From contig NZ_JUHH01000001.1 in the NCBI RefSeq assembly GCF_000799735.1, forward strand, positions 62,001 to 126,000: a stretch of 64,000 nt of DNA. The letters are read 5' to 3'. Under the pieces are notes generated by a model, which was not told the DNA's origin, ran no database searches, and was given only the letters and a program-made list of their open reading frames with translations. This DNA comes from Methylotenera sp. G11. Lineage in GTDB: Bacteria; Pseudomonadota; Gammaproteobacteria; Burkholderiales; Methylophilaceae. Numbering within the stretch: position 1 is the first letter of the stretch; each line of letters starts with the position of its first letter. A program made the translations under genes and the position numbers. Shown here one piece after another: positions 20,693 to 28,973 of this stretch.

Positions 20693-22192
20693 ATGCTTGA
20701 ATACTTTTTGCAACATATCTTAAGTTTCTCTATCTGGCTGCCTATCGCCTTCGGTGTGGCTGTGCTGTTTACGGCTGATGATAATAAACCTTGTGTCACC
20801 AGATGGCTGGCATTAGCCGGTAGTCTTGCCAGCTTCCTGGTAACGATTCCGTTATATACGCATTTCAATTTTGCAGATGGCGGCTTTCAGTTCCAGGAGC
20901 GTTTCCTGTGGATCGCATCATTCAACATCCATTACCATCTGGGCGCCGATGGCTTGGCGGTACCCCTGATCCTGCTGACCAGCTTTACTACATTGATCGT
21001 GGTGCTGTCAGCGTGGGAAGTGATTGAGAAACGCGTTGCACAGTATATGGCATCATTCCTGATCATGAGTGGCCTCATGATCGGCGTGTTCAGTGCGCTA
21101 GATGCGATTTTCTACTATGTGTTCTGGGAAGCGATGCTGATTCCGATGTTCCTGGTGATCGGTATCTGGGGTGGACCGAACCGCGTCTACGCTACGGTCA
21201 AGTTCTTCCTGTATACCTTGCTCGGCTCACTGCTGATGCTGGTGGCATTCATCTATATGTATCACCAGACCGGCAGTTTCGCGATTACCGACTACTATGA
21301 GATGCCGATGCCGCTCAATGTGCAGATCCTAGTGTTCTTGGCATTCTTTGCAGCATTTGCGGTGAAGATTCCGATGTGGCCGGTGCATACCTGGCTGCCG
21401 GATGCGCACGTAGAAGCGCCTACCGGCGGTTCCGTCGTGTTGGCGGCAATTGCCCTGAAACTGGGCGGTTACAGCTTCCTGCGCTTTGCAATGCCGATCG
21501 CACCTGATGCGTCCCATTATTTATCAGGCTTTATGATCGCATTGTCACTGATAGCAATCGTTTACATTGCATTGGTGGCACTGGTGCAGAAAGACATGAA
21601 AAAGCTGATTGCCTATTCATCCATTTCGCACATGGGTTTTGTGACCTTGGGTTTCTTTATTTTCAATAACCTGGGTCTTGAAGGCGCAATCGTGCAGATG
21701 ATTTCACACGGCTTCATTTCTGCGGCAATGTTCCTGTGCGTCGGCGTACTGTACGACCGCGTGCATAGCCGCCAGATCGATGCCTACGGCGGTGTTGCCA
21801 ACACCATGCCTGCATTCGCAGCGTTTGCGGTGCTGTTCGCAATGGCAAACAGCGGCTTGCCGGGAACTTCAGGCTTTGTAGGTGAGTTCATGGTGATACT
21901 GGGTTCCATCCAGGAGAATTTCTGGTACGCATTCCTGGCATCATTTACGCTGATCTTCGGTGCGGCCTATACCTTGTGGATGGTTAAGCGCGTGTTCTAC
22001 GGCGAAGTCGCCAATGAAAATGTAGCTGCACTCAAAGACCTGAATAAACGGGAGTTCCTGATCCTGGCGATTCTGGCTACGCTGGTATTGGCATTGGGTA
22101 TCTATCCTGAGCCTTTAACCAATGTCACAAACGCTACCGTTGACCAACTTCTTTCACACTTATCTCACAGCAAGCTGCCGACAGGCTTTTAA
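20693..22192 (+). CDS. nuoM: NADH-quinone oxidoreductase subunit M
   Basis: Antiporter-like proton-pumping subunit of the membrane arm, 499 residues and about fourteen transmembrane helices. Key family residues appear in FWEAMLIPMFLVIGIWGG (Glu), KIPMWPVHTWLPDAHVEAPTGGS (Lys) and AYSSISHMGFV. The gene is tightly packed between nuoL (3 nt) and nuoN (3 nt), consistent with a single transcript. Confidence 0.97.
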   Translation: MLEYFLQHILSFSIWLPIAFGVAVLFTADDNKPCVTRWLALAGSLASFLVTIPLYTHFNFADGGFQFQERFLWIASFNIHYHLGADGLAVPLILLTSFTTLIVVLSAWEVIEKRVAQYMASFLIMSGLMIGVFSALDAIFYYVFWEAMLIPMFLVIGIWGGPNRVYATVKFFLYTLLGSLLMLVAFIYMYHQTGSFAITDYYEMPMPLNVQILVFLAFFAAFAVKIPMWPVHTWLPDAHVEAPTGGSVVLAAIALKLGGYSFLRFAMPIAPDASHYLSGFMIALSLIAIVYIALVALVQKDMKKLIAYSSISHMGFVTLGFFIFNNLGLEGAIVQMISHGFISAAMFLCVGVLYDRVHSRQIDAYGGVANTMPAFAAFAVLFAMANSGLPGTSGFVGEFMVILGSIQENFWYAFLASFTLIFGAAYTLWMVKRVFYGEVANENVAALKDLNKREFLILAILATLVLALGIYPEPLTNVTNATVDQLLSHLSHSKLPTGF

Positions 22193-22195
22193 TTC

Positions 22196-23644
22196 ATGGA
22201 AAATATTCGTTACGATCTTATAACCGCCTTACCTGAAATGGTTCTTTTGGGTATGGCGATGCTTGTTTTAATCGCTGATCTGTTCTTAAAACAATCTAAC
22301 CGCATTGCTATTTATGGTTTGTCGCAGCTTGCATTGCTGATGGCTGCCTATATTACGTTCACAACCCATTCACCTGGCGCTGGCTATGCATTCACCGGCA
22401 CATTCGTAGATGATTCGATGTCCGATGTGCTGAAACTCATGATCTATCTGGGTACATCGCTGATTTTTGTCTACAGCAGGCAGTATCTGCAGCAGCGCGA
22501 TATGTTCCGCGGCGAGTTCTATGCGCTGACGCTGTTCTCGGTCGTCGGCATGATGATCATGGTGTCTGGCCAGAATATGCTCACGCTATATGTCGGCTTG
22601 GAGCTGCTGTCATTAAGCCTGTATGCACTGGTGGCGATGGATCGTGATAATGCCCGTGCCACAGAAGCTGCGATGAAGTACTTTGTGCTGGGCGCACTGG
22701 CATCAGGCATGCTGCTGTACGGCATGAGCATGATTTACGGCATGACCGGCAGCCTGAACCTTGCAGACATCCATAATGCGTTGATGGCAACAGAGAAAAC
22801 GCATTCGGTATTGATCCTGGGCCTGGTGTTCATTGTGGCTGGTCTGGCATTCAAGCTGGGCGCCGTGCCGTTCCAGATGTGGGTTCCTGATGTGTATGAA
22901 GGCTCGCCAACTGCGATCACCATGCTGATCAGTTCCGTGCCGAAACTTGCTGCATTTGCATTTGTCATCAGGCTGCTGGCACAGGGCCTGCAGACCATGG
23001 CGGTTGACTGGCAGCAGATGCTGCTGGTCATGGCGGTGCTGTCCATTATTATCGGTAACGTGACTGCGATTGCACAAACCAACCTGAAACGCATGCTGGC
23101 TTACTCTACCATTTCGCATATCGGCTTTGTATTGTTTGGCCTGATGAGTGCGAGTATCAACGGCTTTGCATCCGCGCTGTTTTATATTGCAAGTTATGTG
23201 CTGATGTCACTGGCTGGCTTCGGCATCATCCTCCTGCTGTCACGCAAGGGCTTTGAAGCTGACAAACTAGATGACCTTAAAGGCTTGAACCAGCGCAGTC
23301 CATGGACCGCGTTCCTGATGCTGATCGTGATGTTCAGTATGGCCGGCGTGCCGCCTACCTTGGGTTTCTATGCCAAGTTTGCCGTGTTGCAGGCTGCGCT
23401 GCAGGCCGGTTTCCTGTGGCTGGTCGTGTTTGCAGTGTTAATGGCAGTGATTGGTGCCTTCTACTATCTGCGTGTGATCAAGCTCATGTACTTTGACGAG
23501 CCGGTGGATCATCACCCGATTCAGGTACCTGCCGACATGCGCGTAGCCTTAAGCGTAAACGCTTTTGCGCTGCTGTTCATCGGCTTGATGCCGCAGGGCC
23601 TGATGAGCTTGTGTGGCTATGCTATTGTCAGAAGCCTGAGCTGA
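22196..23644 (+). CDS. nuoN: NADH-quinone oxidoreductase subunit N
   Basis: Last antiporter-like subunit of complex I, 482 residues. The conserved YVGLELLSLSLYALVA (Glu), FKLGAVPFQMWVPDVYEGSPTA (Lys) and KRMLAYSTISHIGFVLFGL blocks are present. It closes a complete set of fourteen nuo genes in the standard order. A stem-loop lies about 70 nt downstream, before the DUF2818 gene. Confidence 0.97.
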   Translation: MENIRYDLITALPEMVLLGMAMLVLIADLFLKQSNRIAIYGLSQLALLMAAYITFTTHSPGAGYAFTGTFVDDSMSDVLKLMIYLGTSLIFVYSRQYLQQRDMFRGEFYALTLFSVVGMMIMVSGQNMLTLYVGLELLSLSLYALVAMDRDNARATEAAMKYFVLGALASGMLLYGMSMIYGMTGSLNLADIHNALMATEKTHSVLILGLVFIVAGLAFKLGAVPFQMWVPDVYEGSPTAITMLISSVPKLAAFAFVIRLLAQGLQTMAVDWQQMLLVMAVLSIIIGNVTAIAQTNLKRMLAYSTISHIGFVLFGLMSASINGFASALFYIASYVLMSLAGFGIILLLSRKGFEADKLDDLKGLNQRSPWTAFLMLIVMFSMAGVPPTLGFYAKFAVLQAALQAGFLWLVVFAVLMAVIGAFYYLRVIKLMYFDEPVDHHPIQVPADMRVALSVNAFALLFIGLMPQGLMSLCGYAIVRSLS

Positions 23645-23715
23645 TCCCTGCTTTTTAATCAATGATTATCCGGTATGCACGCCCGCAAAGGCTGTGCATA
23701 TCAAAGTGCAGGCAG

Positions 23716-23750
23716 CCCGGTTTTGCGTCATAGCGCGATACAAAACCGGG
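23716..23750 (+). terminator. Stem-loop downstream of nuoN, possible terminator or processing site
   Basis: A perfect 10-bp inverted repeat (CCCGGTTTTG / CAAAACCGGG) with a 15-nt loop sits between nuoN and the DUF2818 gene. No T-run follows, so intrinsic termination is uncertain. It may stabilise the 3' end of the nuo mRNA or cause partial termination. Confidence 0.45.
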
Positions 23751-23832
23751 AGCCTGTACGTGATACAACGAGGTTGCGGTTACCGTATAAGCTGGTAATG
23801 TGGCTGAAGAATTTGTTTTTAGAGGTGACTGA

Positions 23833-24144
23833 ATGACTAACTGGGCAATATTAGGGCTGATATTCTTTGCTGCGAACTTACCCTGGTTTTCGGATAAGCT
23901 GTTTTATGTCGTGCCGCTGAATCGTTCTGCCAAGCCGGGATTCAGTAAAAATATCGCGTGGTGCCTGCTTGAACTCAGTATCCTGTATTTTCTGACCGGT
24001 GCCTTCATGCGTTACGCCGAGCATGCTACTTTGGGTCAGGTTGCGCCTCAGGGCTGGGAGTTCTACGCAGTGACTGCCTGCCTGTTCCTCGTGTTTGCTT
24101 TTCCCGGTTTCGTTTACAAAGTGCTGTGGAAAAGAACAAACTAG
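23833..24144 (+). CDS. DUF2818 family membrane protein
   Basis: A 103-residue inner-membrane protein with three hydrophobic segments (about residues 5-20, 42-60 and 78-98). The family is found almost exclusively behind nuoN in betaproteobacteria, so a role linked to complex I assembly or stability is plausible. No biochemical function is known to me. AGAGGTGA lies just upstream of the ATG. The order nuoN-DUF2818 is one of the reasons I place the organism among betaproteobacteria. Confidence 0.85.
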   Translation: MTNWAILGLIFFAANLPWFSDKLFYVVPLNRSAKPGFSKNIAWCLLELSILYFLTGAFMRYAEHATLGQVAPQGWEFYAVTACLFLVFAFPGFVYKVLWKRTN

Positions 24145-24172
24145 GAAAGCTCCGGTAAAAAGTTGTATTTTT

Positions 24173-24240
24173 GATATTTTTTAAAATATCATTAAACCAT
24201 CACGCTTTAATTCCCTCTTTTGATCGCTAGTGCGATCAAA
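24173..24240. other. Two perfect palindromes in the DUF2818-ypfJ intergenic region
   Basis: GATATTTT-TT-AAAATATC lies at 24173-24190, and TTTGATCGC-TAGT-GCGATCAAA at 24219-24240. Neither has a classical terminator tail. They are candidate operator or transcript-end structures in the 197-nt gap before the metallopeptidase gene. Confidence 0.4.
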
Positions 24241-24341
24241 CCGCTGCCAAGTTATTTGCATATTTCCATCTTTTATTCAAGAATGCCTACTGTGCCGGTT
24301 AAGTCCGGCTTCTGATATTTCATACTGTTGCGGGGCTTAAA

Positions 24342-25196
24342 ATGCGCTTAGATGATGAACGTGAAAGTAACAACGTAGAAGACAGGCGAGGCGGGGGTGG
24401 CCTGCCGGTCGGCGGTAAAGGCATCGGCATTGGTACCATTGCGCTTGTTTTGCTTGCGATGTATTTCGGGGTTGATCCTTCCACCGTGCTGAACCTCACT
24501 CAAGGCCTGGGGCAGCAGGCACCTGTAGAGGCGCGGCCTATTCCGGCAGATGACCCTATGGCCGTATTTGTCGCCAAAGTTCTGGCAAGCACGGAGGACA
24601 CATGGGGTGCCATATTCCAGAATGCAGGGCATGCGTATCCAGCGCCAAAACTGGTTTTATTCACTGGTCAAACGCCTACGGCCTGTGGCTCAGGCCAGGC
24701 TGCGATGGGGCCGTTTTATTGTCCTGCCGACCGGAAAGTCTATATCGACCTGGGTTTTTACCAGGAGATGAAGACACGTTTTAAAGCCCCTGGTGATTTT
24801 GCGCAGGCCTATGTGATTGCGCATGAGGTCGGTCATCATATACAAAACCTGATGGGTACTTCAGATAAAGTGCAGCAGGCAAAACAGAACGCCCGTTCTG
24901 AAGCGCAGGCGAACCAGTATTCCGTAAGGCTGGAGCTGCAGGCCGACTGTTATGCCGGGGTATGGGCAAATCATGCCGATGGCACTAACCGTATCCTGGA
25001 GCAGGGCGATGTTGAAGAAGCAATGACAGCCGCTGCCGCAATCGGTGATGATGCATTGCAGAAACAGGCGCAAGGGTATGCGGTCCCCGATAGCTTTACC
25101 CATGGTACATCGCAGCAGCGCATGCACTGGTTTAACCTGGGCTTGAGCTCAGGTGATATCAGGCAGTGCGATACATTCAGGGCTGCGTCACTTTAG
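24342..25196 (+). CDS. ypfJ: Neutral zinc metallopeptidase, YpfJ family
   Basis: A 284-residue protein of the YpfJ / KPN_02809 family. The N-terminus is charged and Gly-rich (RGGGGLPVGGKG), followed by one transmembrane helix at about residues 28-47. The rest should be periplasmic. The zinc-binding HEVGHH motif lies near residue 165 within VIAHEVGHHIQNLMG, and a downstream ELQADCYAG motif supplies the usual third ligand. Length matches E. coli YpfJ. Substrate unknown. Confidence 0.9.
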   Translation: MRLDDERESNNVEDRRGGGGLPVGGKGIGIGTIALVLLAMYFGVDPSTVLNLTQGLGQQAPVEARPIPADDPMAVFVAKVLASTEDTWGAIFQNAGHAYPAPKLVLFTGQTPTACGSGQAAMGPFYCPADRKVYIDLGFYQEMKTRFKAPGDFAQAYVIAHEVGHHIQNLMGTSDKVQQAKQNARSEAQANQYSVRLELQADCYAGVWANHADGTNRILEQGDVEEAMTAAAAIGDDALQKQAQGYAVPDSFTHGTSQQRMHWFNLGLSSGDIRQCDTFRAASL

Positions 25197-25204
25197 GATT
25201 TCTG

Positions 25205-25750
25205 ATGGATCTGACCGAACACTGTTTAAGTTCAGAAGTATTGGCGCAGGGCGATATGCTTACGGTCAGGCGTGACAGCGTACGTTTGCCTGACGGCAAC
25301 GTCAGCCGCCGTGAGTATGTGGTGCATCCCGGCGCGGTTGTCATCGTGCCTTTGCTGCCTGGCGGCAACGTAGTGCTGGAGCGCCAGTTCAGGTATCCCT
25401 TGCATCAGGTATTTATTGAATTGCCGGCCGGTAAGATCGACCCGGATGAAGATGTTTTAAGCACCGGACAACGCGAACTGCTGGAAGAAACCGGCTATAC
25501 AGCGCAAAATTGGGTCAAGCTTGGCATACAGCATCCCTGCATCGGTTATTCCAATGAAGTGATCCATATTTATCTTGCAGAAAACCTTACGGCGGGCGCC
25601 CATCAGCGCGATGAAGATGAAATGCTGGAAGTGTTTGATCTGAAAATGGAAGATTGCCTGACTATGATACAGCGCGGAGAGATTACCGATAGCAAAACGA
25701 TAGTCGCGTTGTTCATGGCGTGGCAGTATCTGCAGCAAGATGGCAGGTAG
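25205..25750 (+). CDS. NUDIX hydrolase, probable ADP-ribose pyrophosphatase
   Basis: Hydrolase of nucleoside-diphosphate derivatives, 181 residues. The NUDIX box is complete: G-x5-E-x7-REL-x-EE-x-GY, read from GKIDPDED through RELLEETGY at residues about 78-100. Its general shape resembles ADP-ribose pyrophosphatases (GGNVVLERQFRYPL before the box, IELPAGK at it). The frame opens at 25166, inside the peptidase gene. The ATG at 25205, nine bases after the upstream stop, gives the family-like N-terminus. It precedes the SDR gene by 3 nt. Confidence 0.88.
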   Translation: MDLTEHCLSSEVLAQGDMLTVRRDSVRLPDGNVSRREYVVHPGAVVIVPLLPGGNVVLERQFRYPLHQVFIELPAGKIDPDEDVLSTGQRELLEETGYTAQNWVKLGIQHPCIGYSNEVIHIYLAENLTAGAHQRDEDEMLEVFDLKMEDCLTMIQRGEITDSKTIVALFMAWQYLQQDGR

Positions 25751-25753
25751 CAC

Positions 25754-26623
25754 ATGATGGAAAGCACGTTGACAAAAGTATTAATTGTCGGGCTGGGTGA
25801 CCTTGGCGCCGAAACCGCCAGGCGGCTGGCACAGTCCGGTATCCAGGTTGTCGGGCTCAGGCGCACTGTTGCAGCAGCCATGGAACAATCCGCAAATGAC
25901 GGCACAGGGATGATCGCGGCAGATGTCACGCAGCCTTCAACTCTGACCGGGCTGGAATCGCTTTGCCCCGACATGATTGTTTATTGCGTCGCGGCTGGCG
26001 GACAGACCGATGCCGAATATAAGGCTGCCTACGTGGATGGCTTACGTAATGTGCTGGCAACCCAGGTGAATAACAGCCGTTTAAAACATGTGTTTTTTGT
26101 TTCCAGCAGCCGGGTGTATGGTCAGGATAGCCAGGCATTGCTGGATGAGAACACGCCTGCGCTGCCGGCAGATTTTGGCGGTCAGCGCCTGCTGGAAGCG
26201 GAACATTTGCTGCAGGCACTGCCCTGCGGTACAACTGTTTTGCGTTTATCCGGCATATATGGCCCCGGCCGGCTGCGCATGCTGAACCTTGCAAAATCGC
26301 CCGGCCACTGGCCTAAGCAGAATACCTGGAGTAATCGAATACACAGGGATGACGCGGCGGCATTCATTGCATTCCTGATCCATCAGGTTCTGGCAGGCAG
26401 CACGGTTCAAAGCTGCTATATCGTGACCGATTCCAGGCCGGTGCCGCAGTACGAGGTTCTGAGCTGGCTGGCTGCACAGCTGCAGATGCCTAAGCCAGCG
26501 CAATTGCCCGCGAGCGCCGGCAAGCGGCTGAGCAACAGCAATATGCTGGCAACCGGGTTCAAGTTGCAGTATGCTGATTATGAGGCGGGTTACCGCACGT
26601 TGCTGCCGCCGATTCCGGATTGA
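25754..26623 (+). CDS. NAD-dependent epimerase/dehydratase-like SDR protein (YeeZ-like)
   Basis: Extended short-chain dehydrogenase of 289 residues. The Rossmann motif is GLGDLGAETA (residues about 13-22) rather than the usual GxxGxxG, which suggests the YeeZ/SDR_a subgroup. FFVSSSRVYGQ supplies a Ser and a Tyr, though not the classical YxxxK. The sugar substrate, if any, is unknown. Tight spacing with the NUDIX gene upstream (3 nt) and mltB downstream (stop/start overlap TGATG) indicates an operon. Confidence 0.78.
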   Translation: MMESTLTKVLIVGLGDLGAETARRLAQSGIQVVGLRRTVAAAMEQSANDGTGMIAADVTQPSTLTGLESLCPDMIVYCVAAGGQTDAEYKAAYVDGLRNVLATQVNNSRLKHVFFVSSSRVYGQDSQALLDENTPALPADFGGQRLLEAEHLLQALPCGTTVLRLSGIYGPGRLRMLNLAKSPGHWPKQNTWSNRIHRDDAAAFIAFLIHQVLAGSTVQSCYIVTDSRPVPQYEVLSWLAAQLQMPKPAQLPASAGKRLSNSNMLATGFKLQYADYEAGYRTLLPPIPD

Positions 26624-28020
26624 TGTTTATGAAACACATGAACAGCCGACTATCCAAACTGGCATCAGTGCTGGCTTTGGCGCTGGCATCCTTTGCTTCA
26701 TGCGCACAGGATGGATTTTCAGGTTTTCTGGAAGATTTACGCATAGAGGCCATGGTCTCCGGTATTTCTGATGAAACCGCCAATAATGCAGTCAGCCATA
26801 TCGAATTCCTCCCCGATGTGATTGCCCTTGATCGCTCACAGCCCGAATTTATCAGCCCATTCCTGGATTATTACCAGAAACGGGTCAATGCCGCCAAGGT
26901 GCAGAGAGGCCGACAGTTACTGTTGGAGCATGAGGCGATGTTTAACCGGATCGAAGCTCAGTATGGTGTATCTAAATATACGCTGGCGGCATTCTGGGGC
27001 ATGGAAACGCAGTACGGCCGCAATCAGGGTAAGCTCGATATCCTGTCGTCACTGGCGACCCTGGCCTATGACGGGCGGCGCACCGAGTTCTTCCGTGGTC
27101 AGTTGCTGGATGCAATGCGCATGATTGACATCGGGCATGTTGCGCCTGGCGCCCTGACTGGTTCATGGGCAGGGGCTTTTGGCAACATGCAGTTCATGCC
27201 GACCACATTCATGATGTATGCCGTAGATGGTGATAGTGACAACTTGATCGATGTTGTGGATTCATTGCCGGATGCAATTGCGTCGGCAGCCAATTACCTA
27301 TCCCAGGTGGGCTGGCATAGTGACGAACCGGCGATGCTGGAAGTGCAGTTGCCGACCGGCTTTGACTGGGGGAGTGCGCAATTGTCAGTCAGGAAGCCGG
27401 TGGCTGAGTGGTCCCGGCTCGGTGTGCGAGCCTTGCATGTTGATGCAGGGGCGCCTGGTTTTGGTTCAGGGGCGGCAGTGGGGCAAGAGGTGTCCAATAA
27501 AAAAACGAGATTAAATCCGGAAAACATTAAAAAACCTGCCACTCATAAAACGGACAAATCTAAAACGCAGAGGCCTGCACAGCCGGAGCAGCAGAATGTT
27601 TCGGTCGGCACGGTAAGCCTGGATGTTTTAGGGCTGCAGGTAAAAGGGCCGGCAGCCATCCTGTTGCCGCAGGGTTACCGTGGCCCCGCCTTCATGGTGT
27701 TTGATAATTTTGATGTAATCATGGATTGGAACCGATCCGTAAACTATGCGCTTTCTGTCGCACAATTGGCAGAACAGCTACGGCATGAGTCAAGAATCGT
27801 AGGTGGAAAATTCGCAGAGGAGGGCGCACTCAGTTTTCAGGAAATGCTGGATCTGCAAACCATGCTCAACACGCGCGGCTTTGATGCAGGTGAACCAGAC
27901 GGCTTGCCTGGCCTGATGACGCAGGAGGCCATCCGCAAGTACCAGGTGGCCAACCAGTTGCCGGCGGATGGCTATGCCAGCCGCAGCCTGTATCAAAGGC
28001 TCTACGCCGAGCAGCAGTGA
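26623..28020 (+). CDS. mltB: Membrane-bound lytic murein transglycosylase B with PG-binding domain
   Basis: Cleaves the MurNAc-GlcNAc bond of peptidoglycan with 1,6-anhydro-MurNAc formation. About 465 residues: N-terminal signal (LALALASFASC, a possible lipobox with Cys27), then an SLT_2 catalytic domain with the proposed catalytic Glu128 in FWGMETQYG. GAFGNMQFMPTTFM is another family block. A linker rich in Lys/Thr/Pro at about residues 290-325 and a C-terminal PG_binding_1 domain (LDLQTMLNTRGFDAGEPDGLPG) follow. The ATG at 26623 overlaps the preceding stop; the ATGs at 26629 and 26638 are alternatives. Confidence 0.92.
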   Translation: MFMKHMNSRLSKLASVLALALASFASCAQDGFSGFLEDLRIEAMVSGISDETANNAVSHIEFLPDVIALDRSQPEFISPFLDYYQKRVNAAKVQRGRQLLLEHEAMFNRIEAQYGVSKYTLAAFWGMETQYGRNQGKLDILSSLATLAYDGRRTEFFRGQLLDAMRMIDIGHVAPGALTGSWAGAFGNMQFMPTTFMMYAVDGDSDNLIDVVDSLPDAIASAANYLSQVGWHSDEPAMLEVQLPTGFDWGSAQLSVRKPVAEWSRLGVRALHVDAGAPGFGSGAAVGQEVSNKKTRLNPENIKKPATHKTDKSKTQRPAQPEQQNVSVGTVSLDVLGLQVKGPAAILLPQGYRGPAFMVFDNFDVIMDWNRSVNYALSVAQLAEQLRHESRIVGGKFAEEGALSFQEMLDLQTMLNTRGFDAGEPDGLPGLMTQEAIRKYQVANQLPADGYASRSLYQRLYAEQQ

Positions 28021-28050
28021 TGCCTGCCTGGCGGATCAATCAGCCTTGCG

Positions 28051-28698
28051 CTACTGCTGCGGCCTTGACAGAAACCAGCCGGTCAGGCTGATTCTTTCTT
28101 TGTAGGTTGGCATCACTTCGTGATAGAACGTATCGGATAGGAAAATGACCGCCCTGCCGGCCAGCGGGGAGATCAGGATTGATTTGTATTTGTCGGATTC
28201 ATCAGTCTCATTCAGGTAGAGCTTTAACTGGCCGCCATCCTGCATGTGCCAGCCCTGGTTCAGGTAAACGATGCAGCTGATCTTGCGCTGCGGTTTTTGC
28301 GGGTTGTGGCCGGCGAAGCAATCCAGGTGTTTTTTGTAGAACCCGCCTTCGGGATAAACAGCCAGATGGCTTTCCAGCCCGAACAAGCCTAAATAAAGAT
28401 GCCGGTTTAATTCAAGCCTCAGGTTTTCCATCTGCCCGAAATAACTGCGCTGTGCTTCTGTAGCATCGCCTTCATCCAGCCAGTAAATGCTGTCGCCGCG
28501 AATTTCCTTATTGACGTTCAGGTGCTCACGGCCGATACCGGCCTCCTGCATGACCTGAGTGTGTTTAAGCCTTTGTGCTTCATTGGCCAGTGCGTTAACG
28601 GTAGCTTCCGGCAGGAAGTCATTAATGACACAGAAGCCATGCTCGGCGATGTGGTCAACCAGTTCTTCGAAATTTGTACTTTGTGTGGAAATGCGCAT
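28051..28698 (-). CDS. 2OG-Fe(II) oxygenase family protein (SM-20/prolyl-hydroxylase-like)
   Basis: A 215-residue double-stranded beta-helix dioxygenase. The facial triad His124-x-Asp126 (KKHLDCF) and His193 (FYHEV) is present, with Arg202 as the likely 2-oxoglutarate carboxylate ligand. Segments such as YKKHLDCFAG and ISCIVYLNQGW match bacterial SM-20-type hydroxylases. Substrate unknown; related enzymes hydroxylate protein prolines or other residues. It converges on mltB and is divergent from tRNA-Val. Confidence 0.85.
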   Translation of the reverse strand: MRISTQSTNFEELVDHIAEHGFCVINDFLPEATVNALANEAQRLKHTQVMQEAGIGREHLNVNKEIRGDSIYWLDEGDATEAQRSYFGQMENLRLELNRHLYLGLFGLESHLAVYPEGGFYKKHLDCFAGHNPQKPQRKISCIVYLNQGWHMQDGGQLKLYLNETDESDKYKSILISPLAGRAVIFLSDTFYHEVMPTYKERISLTGWFLSRPQQ

Positions 28699-28805
28699 AT
28701 AAATAATATTATATGTGATAGTCAGTTTGCGTGCGGAGCAACAATAGGCTAAAATCGCGTTCTGTTTGAAATCGCAGGTTCAAAAGAACTGTGTTTTGAA
28801 GCAAG

Positions 28806-28882
28806 AGGCGGTTAGCTCAGTTGGTTAGAGCGCTTGGTCGACATCCAAGAGGTCAGCAGTTCGAATCTGCTACTGCCTACCA
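28806..28882 (+). tRNA. tRNA-Val(GAC)
   Basis: A 77-nt cloverleaf with encoded CCA. The acceptor stem AGGCGGU pairs with ACUGCCU (one G-U pair). The anticodon stem is CUUGG/CCAAG and the loop reads TCGACAT, placing GAC at 34-36. Position 33 is therefore C rather than the near-universal U. The T-loop TTCGAAT is normal. It precedes thrS, as in many proteobacteria. Confidence 0.93.
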
Positions 28883-28926
28883 GAATTTTAAGTTTAATAT
28901 AATTATTCAAGTTCAATATTTAAGCC

Positions 28927-28960
28927 AAAGCCGTTCATTTAAACGGCTTTAATTGTTTTT
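28927..28960 (+). terminator. Hairpin between tRNA-Val and thrS (terminator or attenuator)
   Basis: A perfect 9-bp stem (AAAGCCGTT / AACGGCTTT) with a 6-nt loop is followed by AATTGTTTTT. It ends about 14 nt before the thrS start codon. It may terminate the tRNA transcript or attenuate thrS expression. Confidence 0.6.
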
Positions 28961-28973
28961 ACGGGATACAGTT

